Origin: Microbulbifer aggregans
GTDB taxonomy: Bacteria > Pseudomonadota > Gammaproteobacteria > Pseudomonadales > Cellvibrionaceae
Assembly (NCBI RefSeq): GCF_001750105.1
Contig: NZ_CP014143.1
Coordinates: 558,001 to 622,000 of the forward strand
Length of the DNA: 64,000 nucleotides
Reading direction: 5' to 3'
The notes below the pieces were generated by a model. The model was not told where the DNA came from. It saw nothing but the letters and a program-made list of their open reading frames with translations, and searched no databases. How positions within the stretch are numbered: position 1 is the stretch's first letter; each line of letters begins with the position of its first letter. The translations under genes and the position numbers were made by a program. Below are positions 1 through 8,735 of the stretch, in pieces.

Positions 1-4
1 ACAC

Positions 5-664
5 TCAATCGCGCAGGCTGATAATGGGCCAGCCCCGTTTTTCGGCCTCTGCCTGCAGACGCGGGCAGGGATCCACCGCCACCGGGTGATCCACTTCCTG
101 CAACAGTGGCAGGTCATTGATGGAATCGCTATAGAACCATTTCTCATCGCCGGCAAACCCTGGGTTTTGCTCGAGCCACTGGTGCAGGCGTACCACCTTT
201 CCACCCTGATAGCAGGGATGCCCCACAACCTTGCCGGTAAAGCGACCCTCTACTTCCTCGGGTTCTGTCGCGAGGAGGCTGTCCACGCCAAGACGCTCCG
301 CGATCGGCTCCACCACAAACCGGTTGGTCGCGGTAATGATCATAATATGGTGGCCCTGGCGGCGATGCCGACTGATTAACTCTTCTGCCCGCGGCAGCCA
401 GATTTCGCTCACCACTTCCTGCATGAACTCCCGGTGGAGATTGTTGAGCTGCCCCCGGCTGAGCTGGGCGAGTGGTTCGAGGGCGAATTCGAGATAGGCG
501 AATATATCCAGCTCACCCCGCTGATAATCCTGATAGAAACGATCGTTGGCGGAGCGATAACGCTCGCCATCAACGTGCTCGTGCTGGACGAGAAACTCTC
601 CCCAGGCGTGATCGCTGTCGCCACCAATCAGCGTGTTGTCCAGGTCAAAAATTGCCAGTTGCAC
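5..664 (-). CDS. HAD-IB family hydrolase (SerB-like phosphatase)
   Basis: Cytosolic haloacid dehalogenase-fold phosphatase of about 219 residues; the physiological substrate is unknown. HAD motif I is seen at the N-terminus (FDLDNTL, nucleophile Asp7 and acid/base Asp9), with motif III/IV near the C-terminus (SDSINDLPLL). I chose the GTG start at 664 because a GGGGGAG Shine-Dalgarno sits six bases upstream. The longer TTG (679) and ATG (670) starts place that purine tract inside or against the start codon. The gene is divergent from rppH, and the trio HAD/rppH/ptsP is also found in Pseudomonas. A phosphoserine phosphatase-like role is possible but unproven. Confidence 0.85.
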   Translation of the reverse strand: MQLAIFDLDNTLIGGDSDHAWGEFLVQHEHVDGERYRSANDRFYQDYQRGELDIFAYLEFALEPLAQLSRGQLNNLHREFMQEVVSEIWLPRAEELISRHRRQGHHIMIITATNRFVVEPIAERLGVDSLLATEPEEVEGRFTGKVVGHPCYQGGKVVRLHQWLEQNPGFAGDEKWFYSDSINDLPLLQEVDHPVAVDPCPRLQAEAEKRGWPIISLRD

Positions 665-820
665 TGCCATCTCCCCCAATAACTATAGGTGCCAGAGGTG
701 TTTTTTGCCGCCTACACGCTCCCTCCAGCGGCGGGCATTTTACCCTCCCGCGCTCCCGTTCACAGTGACGCTTTCGCGAATTGCCGTAATACCGTCGCTG
801 TGGAACAATGCTGGACAAGT

Positions 821-1501
821 ATGCGCGGCGGCAAGCCGTGCGCCAGTGATATCGAGGACAGTATTTTGGGCGACGGCAAGCCGGCATCCGCCGGACGCAA
901 GAACCGCCGCAGGTCCGCCAGGCACTCGAACCGCAACGATGCACCCGCCAATAGCGGACGCAAAAATCGCGGCCGCGGCGCCGAAAACAGCAGCAACATC
1001 GATGCCGAGGGCTTCCGCCCGAATGTCGGCATCATCGTGTTGAACGACCGCGGCCAGGCGCTGTGGGCGAGACGGGTCGGGGGCAAAGACGCCTGGCAGT
1101 TTCCCCAAGGCGGCATCAATCCGGGTGAGAGCGCGGAACAGGCACTCTATCGTGAGCTCTATGAGGAGATCGGCCTCACGCGCGACCAGGTCAGTCTGAT
1201 TGCCTGCACCCGCGGGTGGCTACGCTACCGACTGCCGCAGCGACTTGTGCGCCGCCGCTCCGAACCGCTCTGCATCGGACAGAAGCAAAAGTGGTACCTG
1301 CTGCAGCTGCAGGCTCCGGAGAGTGCAATCAGCTTCAACAATGGCTACAAGCCCGAATTCGACCACTGGCGCTGGGTGAGTTACTGGCACCCCCTTACCA
1401 AAGTGGTGACGTTCAAGCGCGAGGTATACCGTCGCGCGCTGACCGAACTGGCGCCACAGCAGATACAATTGGAAAAGCGCTGGGAGCGGGAACAGGAATA
1501 G
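821..1501 (+). CDS. rppH: RNA pyrophosphohydrolase RppH with basic N-terminal extension
   Basis: Nudix hydrolase that converts 5'-triphosphate RNA ends to monophosphate and so triggers RNase E-dependent decay. The RppH core begins at about residue 61 ([13 protein letters not shown]) and contains a complete Nudix box ([11 protein letters not shown]...RELYEEIGL). Most RppH proteins start at the equivalent of this Asp and are about 160 residues. Here no ATG, GTG or TTG lies close to the core. The nearest in-frame starts are ATG 821 and TTG 866, the latter with GAGG eight bases upstream, leaving a 44-59 residue Arg/Lys/Asn-rich leader. The leader has two similar blocks (GRKNRRR and GRKNRGRG). ptsP follows 95 bases downstream, as in related bacteria. 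The function is firm; the start is uncertain. Confidence 0.85.
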   Translation: MRGGKPCASDIEDSILGDGKPASAGRKNRRRSARHSNRNDAPANSGRKNRGRGAENSSNIDAEGFRPNVGIIVLNDRGQALWARRVGGKDAWQFPQGGINPGESAEQALYRELYEEIGLTRDQVSLIACTRGWLRYRLPQRLVRRRSEPLCIGQKQKWYLLQLQAPESAISFNNGYKPEFDHWRWVSYWHPLTKVVTFKREVYRRALTELAPQQIQLEKRWEREQE

Positions 1502-1596
1502 GGAACCTCTGAGTAAGCCCGCGATATCTCAGGCTTTAAGAGCTTCCCTGCTCCCGCAGCACTTCATTCACTCCGCACCTTGGCGAGGAAAGGCCT

Positions 1597-3855
1597 TTGC
1601 TCGGATCACTGCGCAGCATCGTTCAGCAAGTCAACGCGGCCCGCGACCTGCCCGCAGTGCTGGACATCATCGTGCACCGCGTGCGCGAGGTGATGGACAC
1701 CCGCGTCTGCTCAATCTACCTGCGCGACAAGCAATCCGGCTCCTACGTTCTGATGGCCACCGAAGGCCTCAATCCCGATTCCGTCGGCCAGGTAAGCCTG
1801 GAGCCCGGTGAGGGCCTGGTGGGCAACGTGGTCACCCGCGAGGAACCGATCAACCTCGAGCGGGCGGAGGCTCACCCGGCCTACCAGTATTTTCCCGCCA
1901 CTGGCGAGGAGCGTTTCAGCGCCTTTCTCGGCACCCCCATCATCCACCATCGCAACGTACTCGGCGTGCTCGTGGTTCAGCAGGCGGAACAGCGCCGTTT
2001 CGATGAAGGCGAAGAGGCCTTCCTGGTCACGCTGTCGGCCCAGTTGGCCGGCGTCATCGCCCACGCCGAGGCCACCGGTGCCCTGGCCACCATCGGCCAG
2101 CAGCGTCGCGAGGCCAAGTTCGACGGTATTGCCGCCTCCCCGGGGGTGGCCATTGGCCGCGCCCATATCGTCGCCCCGCCGGCGAGCCTGTCCACCGTAC
2201 CCTACAGCTGCTGCATGGACGTGGAGGCAGAACTCGAACTCTTCCACCAGGCCCTGGTGGCCGCACGGGAAGAAATCCGTGCCGTGGGGGAACGCCTGAA
2301 GGACGAGCTGAACCGGGAGGAGCGGGCCCTGTTCGATGCCTATATCAGCATGCTCGACGACAACTCTCTGGCCGTGGAAGTGTGCGATCGCATCCGCGGC
2401 CAGCAGCTCAGCGCCAGCCGCGCCTGGGCGGAAGTCATGCTGGAGCATGTGCGCCGCTTCGAGGCCATGTCCGACTCCTACTTCCGCGACCGCGCAGCCG
2501 ACGTACGCGATCTGGGTGCCCGGGTGTTGATGCACCTGCGCCAGCAACAGCAGAGCGAGCGCGACTACCCGGACAACGCCATCCTGATCGGCGAGGAACT
2601 CACCGCCGCAGCACTGGCCGATGTGCCGCGGGAAAAACTCATCGGGCTGGTCTCGATCAAGGGTTCCGCCAACAGCCATGTGGCGATCATTGCCCGCGCC
2701 ATGGGCCTGCCAGCCGTCATGGGCGCCCAGGAACTCCCGTTTGAACGGATCGACGGCGCCGAACTGGTAGTGGATGGCTACCGCGGCGAACTCTATGTGC
2801 ATCCGACCACGGAGCTGCGACGCCGCTACGACTGTATCGTTGAGGAAGAGCGCGAACTGGCCCGCCACCTGGATCATCTGGCGGGCCTGCCCGGTGAAAC
2901 CGCCGACGGCCATCGGGTGCGCCTGTGGGTAAATACCGGATTGATGGCCGACGTGGTGCGCTCGCTGGAGCGTGGGGCCGAAGGCGTCGGCCTGTACCGG
3001 ACCGAAGTCCCCTTCCTGCTGCGCGACCGCTTCCCCTCGGAAGAGGAGCAGCGGGAGATCTACCGCGAACAGCTGGAGGCCTTCGCACCGCGACCGGTGA
3101 CCATGCGCACCCTGGATATCGGCGGCGACAAAGCGCTGGCCTACTTCCCTATCGAGGAGACCAACCCGTTCCTGGGATGGCGCGGAATCCGGGTCACCCT
3201 CGACCACCCGGAAATTTTCCTGGGTCAGGTCCGGGCCATGATGAAAGCGAGCCTCGGCCTCGACAACCTGCGCATCATGCTACCCATGATCAGCGGGCTG
3301 GGGGAACTGGAGGCCGCCCGCAAACTGGTAGAGCGCGCCCACAGCGAGCTGGTCGACGAGGGCTACGATATCGTCATGCCTCCACTGGGGATCATGATCG
3401 AGGTGCCCTCCGCCGTTTACCAGGCTCGGGAGCTGGCCGAACGAGCCGATTTTATATCCGTGGGTAGCAACGACCTGACCCAGTACCTGCTGGCGGTGGA
3501 TCGCAACAACAGTCGTGTGGCCAATATTTATCATGCACTGCACCCGGCGGTGCTGCGGGCACTTCGCCATGTGGTAGACGCGGGACACGCTGCCGATACC
3601 AAAGTCGGAATCTGTGGAGAGCTGGCCGGCGATCCGGGTGGCGCTCTGCTGCTGGTGGCGATGGGCTACGACGTCCTGTCGATGAACGCCACCAACCTGC
3701 CCCGGGTAAAAGCCGCTATGCGCGCGGTCACCAAGGCCGATATGGACAGCCTCCTCGAGCAGTGCCTCGAGCTCCACTGCCCAGAGCAAATCGAGGAAAC
3801 CCTGAGCAGCTACCTGAAACGTGTGGGCCTGAAATCACTGCTGCAGCCGATGTGA
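1597..3855 (+). CDS. ptsP: Phosphoenolpyruvate-protein phosphotransferase PtsP (EI-Ntr)
   Basis: First enzyme of the nitrogen-related PTS; it transfers phosphate from PEP to NPr in the cytosol as part of a regulatory, not sugar-transporting, cascade. The 752 residues match the usual family length: an N-terminal GAF sensor domain (about 1-165), the phospho-histidine domain with GSANSHVAII (His361 predicted to be phosphorylated), and a C-terminal PEP-binding barrel with TLDIGGDKAL and GICGELAGDP. The TTG start is supported by an AGGAAAGG tract just upstream and by the conserved beginning MLxxLRxIVQxVN. It lies downstream of rppH in the same direction, probably co-transcribed, and ends at a strong terminator. 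Confidence 0.95.
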   Translation: MLGSLRSIVQQVNAARDLPAVLDIIVHRVREVMDTRVCSIYLRDKQSGSYVLMATEGLNPDSVGQVSLEPGEGLVGNVVTREEPINLERAEAHPAYQYFPATGEERFSAFLGTPIIHHRNVLGVLVVQQAEQRRFDEGEEAFLVTLSAQLAGVIAHAEATGALATIGQQRREAKFDGIAASPGVAIGRAHIVAPPASLSTVPYSCCMDVEAELELFHQALVAAREEIRAVGERLKDELNREERALFDAYISMLDDNSLAVEVCDRIRGQQLSASRAWAEVMLEHVRRFEAMSDSYFRDRAADVRDLGARVLMHLRQQQQSERDYPDNAILIGEELTAAALADVPREKLIGLVSIKGSANSHVAIIARAMGLPAVMGAQELPFERIDGAELVVDGYRGELYVHPTTELRRRYDCIVEEERELARHLDHLAGLPGETADGHRVRLWVNTGLMADVVRSLERGAEGVGLYRTEVPFLLRDRFPSEEEQREIYREQLEAFAPRPVTMRTLDIGGDKALAYFPIEETNPFLGWRGIRVTLDHPEIFLGQVRAMMKASLGLDNLRIMLPMISGLGELEAARKLVERAHSELVDEGYDIVMPPLGIMIEVPSAVYQARELAERADFISVGSNDLTQYLLAVDRNNSRVANIYHALHPAVLRALRHVVDAGHAADTKVGICGELAGDPGGALLLVAMGYDVLSMNATNLPRVKAAMRAVTKADMDSLLEQCLELHCPEQIEETLSSYLKRVGLKSLLQPM

Positions 3856-3893
3856 TTGCACAGCGCCAACCCAGATAAGGCGAACGAACCCAT

Positions 3894-3932
3894 AAAAAAA
3901 GCCGCACGGGTCATCCCTGTGCGGCTTTTTCT
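3894..3932. terminator. Bidirectional rho-independent terminator between ptsP and gcvH
   Basis: GCCGCAC and GTGCGGC arms flank a short loop, with an A-tract on the left and a T-tract on the right. It can therefore end both ptsP (+) and gcvH (-) transcripts, which converge here. Confidence 0.9.
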
Positions 3933-3958
3933 TTTGCCTGGAGTTGATCGCGGTGCGA

Positions 3959-4345
3959 TCAGTCCTCCGCTTCCTCGCGGTAGGCGTCGGCGTCCAGCAT
4001 GTTTTCCAGCTCGCTCACATCACTGGGCTTCACACGGAAAAACCAGCCGTCGTCATAAGGGGAGCCATTAACGGTTTCCGGAGCGTCCTCAAGGTCTTCG
4101 TTGATTGCGACCACTTCGCCGGAAATCGGGGAATAGATATCGCTAGCCGCCTTCACGGACTCAACCACGCCGGCCTCGTCGCCAGCGGCCAGGGTGGCGC
4201 CCACTTCCGGCAGCTCCACGTAAACAACATCGCCCAGTGCATCCTGAGCATGGTCACTGATACCCACGGTGACAGTGCCATCTTCTTCCAGCCGCGCCCA
4301 CTCGTGACTGGAAAGGTATTTCAATTCGCTGCGAATCTCGCTCAT
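3959..4345 (-). CDS. gcvH: Glycine cleavage system H protein
   Basis: Lipoyl carrier of the glycine cleavage complex; it shuttles the aminomethyl group from the P protein to the T protein. The 128 residues match the family length. The lipoylation motif [13 protein letters not shown] is present with Lys65 as the attachment site, and the N-terminal YLSSHEWAR is typical. A GAGGG ribosome site lies upstream of ATG 4345. It sits 100 bases downstream of gcvT on the same strand, so the two are probably one operon. The P-protein gene expected in many gcvTHP operons is absent here. Confidence 0.96.
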   Translation of the reverse strand: MSEIRSELKYLSSHEWARLEEDGTVTVGISDHAQDALGDVVYVELPEVGATLAAGDEAGVVESVKAASDIYSPISGEVVAINEDLEDAPETVNGSPYDDGWFFRVKPSDVSELENMLDADAYREEAED

Positions 4346-4445
4346 TCTGTATTCCCTCGATTAAGCTCTCTGAATTGGGTTGTCCGCCGCCGGGGCGCGG
4401 GAATTCGGCTCTGCGGCCCTCACCACGCCCACTGCTGTTGCGGCC

Positions 4446-5534
4446 TTAGATTACCGACTTGCCGTTGCGGACAAAGCAGGGCTTGACCACCTTGACCGGC
4501 ACCAATTTTTTACGGATTTCAACCTGCGCTGTATCGCCCACCGTGACCGGCACCCGCGCCAGGGCAATAGAAAAGCCCAGGGTCGGCGAGAAGGTTCCGC
4601 TGGTGATGATACCGCGGTCCTCGGTGCCGTCCACTACTACCGGCTGGCCCGCGCGCAGTACGCCGCGCTCTTCCAGCACCAGACCTACCAGTTTCTCTTT
4701 CCGGCCTTCGGCCTTTTCCTGCTCCAGCGGCTTGCGACCGATGAAATCACGCTCCTCCGGCTCCCAGGTAATGGTCCAGCCCATATTGGCTGCCAGCGGG
4801 GAGGTCTCATCGTCCATCTCGTGGCCGTACAGGTTCATGCCCGCTTCCAGACGCAGGGTATCCCGCGCACCCAGGCCGCAGGGAGCGACACCGGCATCGG
4901 CCAGCGCCTGCCAGAAACCGGGCGCATCCTCGGCCGCCAGCATGATTTCCAGGCCGTCCTCACCGGTGTAACCGGTGCGCGCCACGAACCAGTCACCGCG
5001 GGCCACGCTCTCAAACACTTTCAGGTCATCGATAATGGTGGTCCACTCGATGCCGAGAACGGCTTTGGCCTTCTCCAGTGCCTCGGGGCCCTGGACAGCC
5101 ACCATTGCCAGCTCAGGGCGCTCGGTGAGGGTCACATCAAAATTCTGGGCCTGCTGCTGCATCCACGCCAGGTCCTTTTCCCGGGTAGCGCAGTTCACAA
5201 CCACCCGGTAGCCCGGGTCGCGAAGGTAGACGATCAGGTCATCAATCACCCCGCCCTGCTCATTGAGCATACCGGTATAGAGGGCCTTGCCCGGTTTGCC
5301 ATCCAGCTTGGCCACGTCATTCGCCAGCAGGTAGCGCAGGTAGTCCCGCGCGCCGTCGCCATCGAGGTCGACCACGGTCATATGGGAGACATCGAACATA
5401 CCCGCGGCAGTGCGCACCTTGTTGTGCTCTTCCAGCTGGGAGCCGTAGTGCAGGGGCATATCCCACCCGCCGAAATCAACCATTTTGCCGCCCATGGCGA
5501 CATGAGTGTCATACAGAGGTGTTCTGTTTCCCAT
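4446..5534 (-). CDS. gcvT: Glycine cleavage system aminomethyltransferase (T protein)
   Basis: Transfers the one-carbon unit from aminomethyl-lipoyl-GcvH to tetrahydrofolate, releasing ammonia. The 362-residue product begins [24 protein letters not shown], the normal GcvT start. The open frame continues 25 codons upstream with no family similarity, so I placed the start at ATG 5534. The folate-binding region and the C-terminal aminomethyltransferase barrel ([19 protein letters not shown]) are intact. It is first gene of a gcvT-gcvH pair. I saw no glycine riboswitch signature in the roughly 250 bases upstream. Confidence 0.95.
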   Translation of the reverse strand: MGNRTPLYDTHVAMGGKMVDFGGWDMPLHYGSQLEEHNKVRTAAGMFDVSHMTVVDLDGDGARDYLRYLLANDVAKLDGKPGKALYTGMLNEQGGVIDDLIVYLRDPGYRVVVNCATREKDLAWMQQQAQNFDVTLTERPELAMVAVQGPEALEKAKAVLGIEWTTIIDDLKVFESVARGDWFVARTGYTGEDGLEIMLAAEDAPGFWQALADAGVAPCGLGARDTLRLEAGMNLYGHEMDDETSPLAANMGWTITWEPEERDFIGRKPLEQEKAEGRKEKLVGLVLEERGVLRAGQPVVVDGTEDRGIITSGTFSPTLGFSIALARVPVTVGDTAQVEIRKKLVPVKVVKPCFVRNGKSVI

Positions 5535-5784
5535 CTTTTGTTCTCGAATCCAGTGGCAAATAAAGCCGCGTATTCTACCGGCGCCGTGGCCGGGCTTACC
5601 AGACGGCAATCTTCTGCAAGCCTAGCAGGCGCCGGGATGAAAACCTGTGGCAATCGGAGATCACCGACAAAAGTACTTGGCGGTCGGTTTATAGCGAATA
5701 AAAGGCTTTGCGGACAGGTGGAATCGGTATATAAGGCGCCTCGGCGGCCGTCCTGAGCCGCGTTGCCTGCCCCGGAGCTCACCG

Positions 5785-6477
5785 TTGAATACAAGCCTGA
5801 ATCTGGCGCCCCCCACCGCCCGGCCCCCGCTGGAGGAACCGGTCCTGACGAGCATCGCCGATGCACTGCGAAGGGACGGCCACATCGTCTTGCGCGCCCC
5901 CCTGCCTCCGGCAATGTTGGGTGGCCTGCTGCGGCATTTCCGCTCCCTCGACGACGCTGATTTCAAGCGGGCGGGTATCGGCCGCGAGGAAGAGCACCAG
6001 CTGGACCGCAAAGTGCGCAGCGACCGGATTTTCTGGCTGGACCGCGATAACGCCTATGTCTCGGCGTATCTGAACTGGATGGAGGAAATGCGCCTCGGCC
6101 TGAACCGCCATCTCATCCTGGGTTTGTTCGACTATGAGTGCCACTACGCCTACTACGATCGCGGCACCTTCTACCAAAAGCACCTGGACGCCTTCCATGG
6201 CAATACCAACCGGGTCCTCAGTACCGTCCTTTACCTGACACCGAACTGGCAGCCGCGGGATGGTGGTGAGCTGGCACTCTACCCCTCGGTCCTGCACGGC
6301 AACACCGAAGCGGAGGAACCACTACTCCGGGTAGAGCCCCGCTTCGGACAGATGGTGATTTTCCTGAGCGAGGAATTCCCTCACGAGGTGTTGCCGGTCC
6401 AGCGGCCCCGCTACAGCGTCACCGGCTGGTTCCGGGTCAACAGCAGCCTGGGTGGCACTGTCGACCCGGCATCCTGA
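5785..6477 (+). CDS. 2OG-Fe(II) oxygenase, prolyl 4-hydroxylase-like
   Basis: Predicted cytosolic dioxygenase using 2-oxoglutarate, O2 and Fe(II); 230 residues. The iron-binding triad is visible: His and Asp in YQKHLDAF and the distal His in EEFPHEVL, with the 2OG-binding Arg in RYSVTGWFR. The layout (GNTNRVLSTVLYL, DGGELALY, FLSEEFPHEVLP) resembles the Pseudomonas PHD-type enzyme reported to hydroxylate a proline in EF-Tu. That target is an inference here. The start is TTG 5785 and is uncertain. It is divergent from gcvT, with no obvious operon partner. Confidence 0.85.
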   Translation: MNTSLNLAPPTARPPLEEPVLTSIADALRRDGHIVLRAPLPPAMLGGLLRHFRSLDDADFKRAGIGREEEHQLDRKVRSDRIFWLDRDNAYVSAYLNWMEEMRLGLNRHLILGLFDYECHYAYYDRGTFYQKHLDAFHGNTNRVLSTVLYLTPNWQPRDGGELALYPSVLHGNTEAEEPLLRVEPRFGQMVIFLSEEFPHEVLPVQRPRYSVTGWFRVNSSLGGTVDPAS

Positions 6478-6506
6478 CGGTCATAGGAGAGGTTAGCTGG
6501 AACGTC

Positions 6507-7073
6507 TCAGTGCACCAGTGACAGGCTCTTCATTAACTCGGCCACATTCGGTACGTCTTCGATACGGATCTCCGCATGCAGGCGCAGGCCGATTTCGCCG
6601 GCGCTGATCAGGCCTCGTACCTGGTGATTGGCCGTATCCACCACCAGGCAGTCGCGCTCGCCATCACGTCGCATGACAGCGAGGACATCACCGATGGTGC
6701 TGCGTTCCACTTGACTGTACTCAAGGAACTTGAGCATATGACGGGGCCGCATCAGGTCGCTAACCGTAAGCTCTTCGCGCGACACACCCGAGGCCACCCA
6801 TTGCATCAAATTCTGGTAAGAAACGTCCTCGACACTGAGAAGCCCAGCCAACTCGCCCCTGCCGTCTACCACGAGCATGGTACTGCGATGACCAATCCGC
6901 ATTAACAATGCGGCATCGAGCGCCTTCATCGAGGGCGCCAGCACCGCAGCCGAGTGCTCTTTAAAATCGGAAATAAACTCGAGCGCAGGCGAGCCCAGTG
7001 AGAGCTCGCTGAAGTCGTCGGGGAAAACCAGCCTGTCAGCTTGCTGTAACTGAGAAACATCTAAGTTCTTCAT
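6507..7073 (-). CDS. CBS-pair domain protein
   Basis: A 188-residue cytosolic protein made largely of two CBS motifs (about 45-100 and 108-170), including STMLVVDGRGELAGLLSVEDV and DCLVVDTANHQVRGLISAGEIG. CBS pairs usually bind adenine nucleotides or S-adenosyl ligands and regulate a partner. No catalytic domain is fused, and the partner is unknown. It is convergent with the 2OG oxygenase gene, leaving about 30 bases between them. The role cannot be assigned from sequence. Confidence 0.85.
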   Translation of the reverse strand: MKNLDVSQLQQADRLVFPDDFSELSLGSPALEFISDFKEHSAAVLAPSMKALDAALLMRIGHRSTMLVVDGRGELAGLLSVEDVSYQNLMQWVASGVSREELTVSDLMRPRHMLKFLEYSQVERSTIGDVLAVMRRDGERDCLVVDTANHQVRGLISAGEIGLRLHAEIRIEDVPNVAELMKSLSLVH

Positions 7074-7189
7074 GGCATTAACTCTTCATTTCAGCCACCG
7101 CGTTGTGGTGGCCGGGAGAACCCAATAGTGATCCTGCGACACAACTGTCAAAGCCGCAGGCCACTGAGTGAAAAAAGGAAAAAAGAGAG

Positions 7190-7489
7190 TTAAGCGCGGA
7201 AGGGTGGTGCGCGTATGGCATGGCCATCACGCAACGGCGAAAGTGCGAGACCAAGCGCGGGCAGCGGCTTGCCGACCCAGGAGTTGGGAGTTGCGGAGAA
7301 GAGGGCGGCACATCGCGGCAGTACACTGTCTGTATCGCCGTCAAAGGTATCGAGAAGGGAAAGTGTGGAGACTTCGGGCTGACCGCAGCTTTGCTCAAGG
7401 CGTTCGTCCTGCTGCGACACCGGCTCCGCCAGCACGGCTGAACACAGCAGTACGGATTGGAGCAGAATGAAAAGCAGGTTTTTGCGCAC
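7190..7489 (-). CDS. Possible small secreted protein
   Basis: A candidate gene of about 99 residues in an otherwise empty 555-base stretch between the CBS gene and the CNNM gene. From GTG 7489 it reads VRKNLLFILLQSVLLCSAVLAEP: a short positive N-region, a hydrophobic core and an ALA-like signal peptidase site. That is unlikely to appear by chance, but the remainder has no recognisable domain and only two cysteines. A longer start (7522) would add 11 residues. I see no clear ribosome site, so this could be spurious. Confidence 0.45.
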   Translation of the reverse strand: MRKNLLFILLQSVLLCSAVLAEPVSQQDERLEQSCGQPEVSTLSLLDTFDGDTDSVLPRCAALFSATPNSWVGKPLPALGLALSPLRDGHAIRAPPFRA

Positions 7490-7628
7490 CGCGAAAATCC
7501 CGAAATTTAAAGCCAACGTCAAGCCGGGGACTTCTTTAGCCCGGCATCGTTTAACCGAACGTAACCAGACAAAAACTCGCCCGGCTCAATCAATGGACCG
7601 GTCAGCGCCAGCAGAAGTTCCCGAGGGT

Positions 7629-8735
7629 TCACTGCGGCCGCTCGTCTTCATCCTCATCAGGATCATCCTCCTGTTTTACCGATTCGTCCACCTTTAATCC
7701 ATAGCGCTTGGAGCGCCAGCGCCAGAGCCGGCGGGCAAGTAATTGGCGATCCGGCGTTTTGTCCGCCTCATCGACAATCTCCTCGCCCAGCAAAGTCTCG
7801 AGTAAATCTTCCAGGGTAACCAGGCCCTCCAGACTGCCATACTCATCCAGTACCGCACTGATCTGGACCCTGCGGGAGAGCATCTTCTGGAACGCCTGAT
7901 AAATGGTGGCCGTCTCGGGCAGCATCAACAGATCGCGTCGGAACTGGAATAGCTTGTCGTCCTGGTTGCCTTTCGCATAGGCCAGCAACAGCTCCTGTTT
8001 CAGGACAAAGCCGACCACGCAATCCGGGTCGTTGTGCTCATAGATGGGAATACGGGAAAAGCGACTTTTCTCCACATCCTCGTAAACCTCCGCCAGCGTC
8101 GCATCCTTGGAAAGCGAGTACACCACGGTCCGGGGTGTCATTACCTCCCTGACCGAGTGATCGCGCAGAGTGAAAAAGAGGTTGCGAAGAATATTCGACT
8201 CACGTTCTTCCAGCTGCCCCTCCGCTTCGCCGAGCTCAGCCATCACGGCAAATTCCTCGCGGCTGAAACCGGTCAGTGTCGGCCCATGGGACAGCCCTCT
8301 GGTCAGCCACTCGGACATCTTTACGAATGGGTACAGCACCCACACCATAAACTGCACCGTATAACCGGTAAGCGGCGCCAGCTGGCGCCAGTAAACCGCG
8401 CCGAGGGTTTTCGGAATTATTTCCGAAAATATAAGGATCAGCAGGGTGAGGATGGCCGAAATCACCCCCAGATACTGATTGCCGAAAACCGCAGCGGCCT
8501 GGGCACCGGCGCCCGCCGCACCGACAGTATGGGCGACAGTATTGAGGGTCAGGATTGCCGCCAGTGGCGCATTGATATCGTCCTTGAGACGGCGCAGCAC
8601 AGCGCCCGCCCGGTGCTCTTCCCGCTCGAGCAGGCTGATATAGGGCTTGGTCACGCTCAGTATGACCGACTCGGCAATCGAGCACAGAAAGGAAAAACCC
8701 AGCGCAATCAGCACATAAACAATAAGCAGCGTCAT
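7629..8735 (-). CDS. CNNM/CorC-type (DUF21 plus CBS pair) membrane protein
   Basis: Inner-membrane protein of 368 residues from the CNNM/HlyC-CorC group, linked to Mg2+/divalent cation efflux or homeostasis. An N-terminal DUF21 domain with about four membrane spans (starting LLIVYVLIALGFSFLCSIAES, then AILTLLILIFSEIIPKTLG) is followed by a CBS pair (about 200-320; MTPRTVVYSL, LDEYGSLEGLVTLEDLLE). The tail is very acidic (DDPDEDEDE). The usual C-terminal CorC_HlyC transporter-associated domain appears to be missing. The start codon overlaps the stop of the upstream rhomboid gene by four bases, indicating translational coupling. Confidence 0.9.
   Translation of the reverse strand: MTLLIVYVLIALGFSFLCSIAESVILSVTKPYISLLEREEHRAGAVLRRLKDDINAPLAAILTLNTVAHTVGAAGAGAQAAAVFGNQYLGVISAILTLLILIFSEIIPKTLGAVYWRQLAPLTGYTVQFMVWVLYPFVKMSEWLTRGLSHGPTLTGFSREEFAVMAELGEAEGQLEERESNILRNLFFTLRDHSVREVMTPRTVVYSLSKDATLAEVYEDVEKSRFSRIPIYEHNDPDCVVGFVLKQELLLAYAKGNQDDKLFQFRRDLLMLPETATIYQAFQKMLSRRVQISAVLDEYGSLEGLVTLEDLLETLLGEEIVDEADKTPDRQLLARRLWRWRSKRYGLKVDESVKQEDDPDEDEDERPQ

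Noticed and set aside
1711..3207. Long open frame on the minus strand inside ptsP (about 498 codons).
   Set aside because: It is an antisense shadow of a clear EI-Ntr gene in GC-rich DNA; the peptide has no domain pattern.
4380..5756. Open frame of about 458 codons on the plus strand over gcvT.
   Set aside because: It mirrors gcvT codon structure and has no recognisable domain.
5535..5784. Possible glycine riboswitch before gcvT.
   Set aside because: I looked for the conserved purine-rich core and paired stems and saw none; a covariance search would decide.
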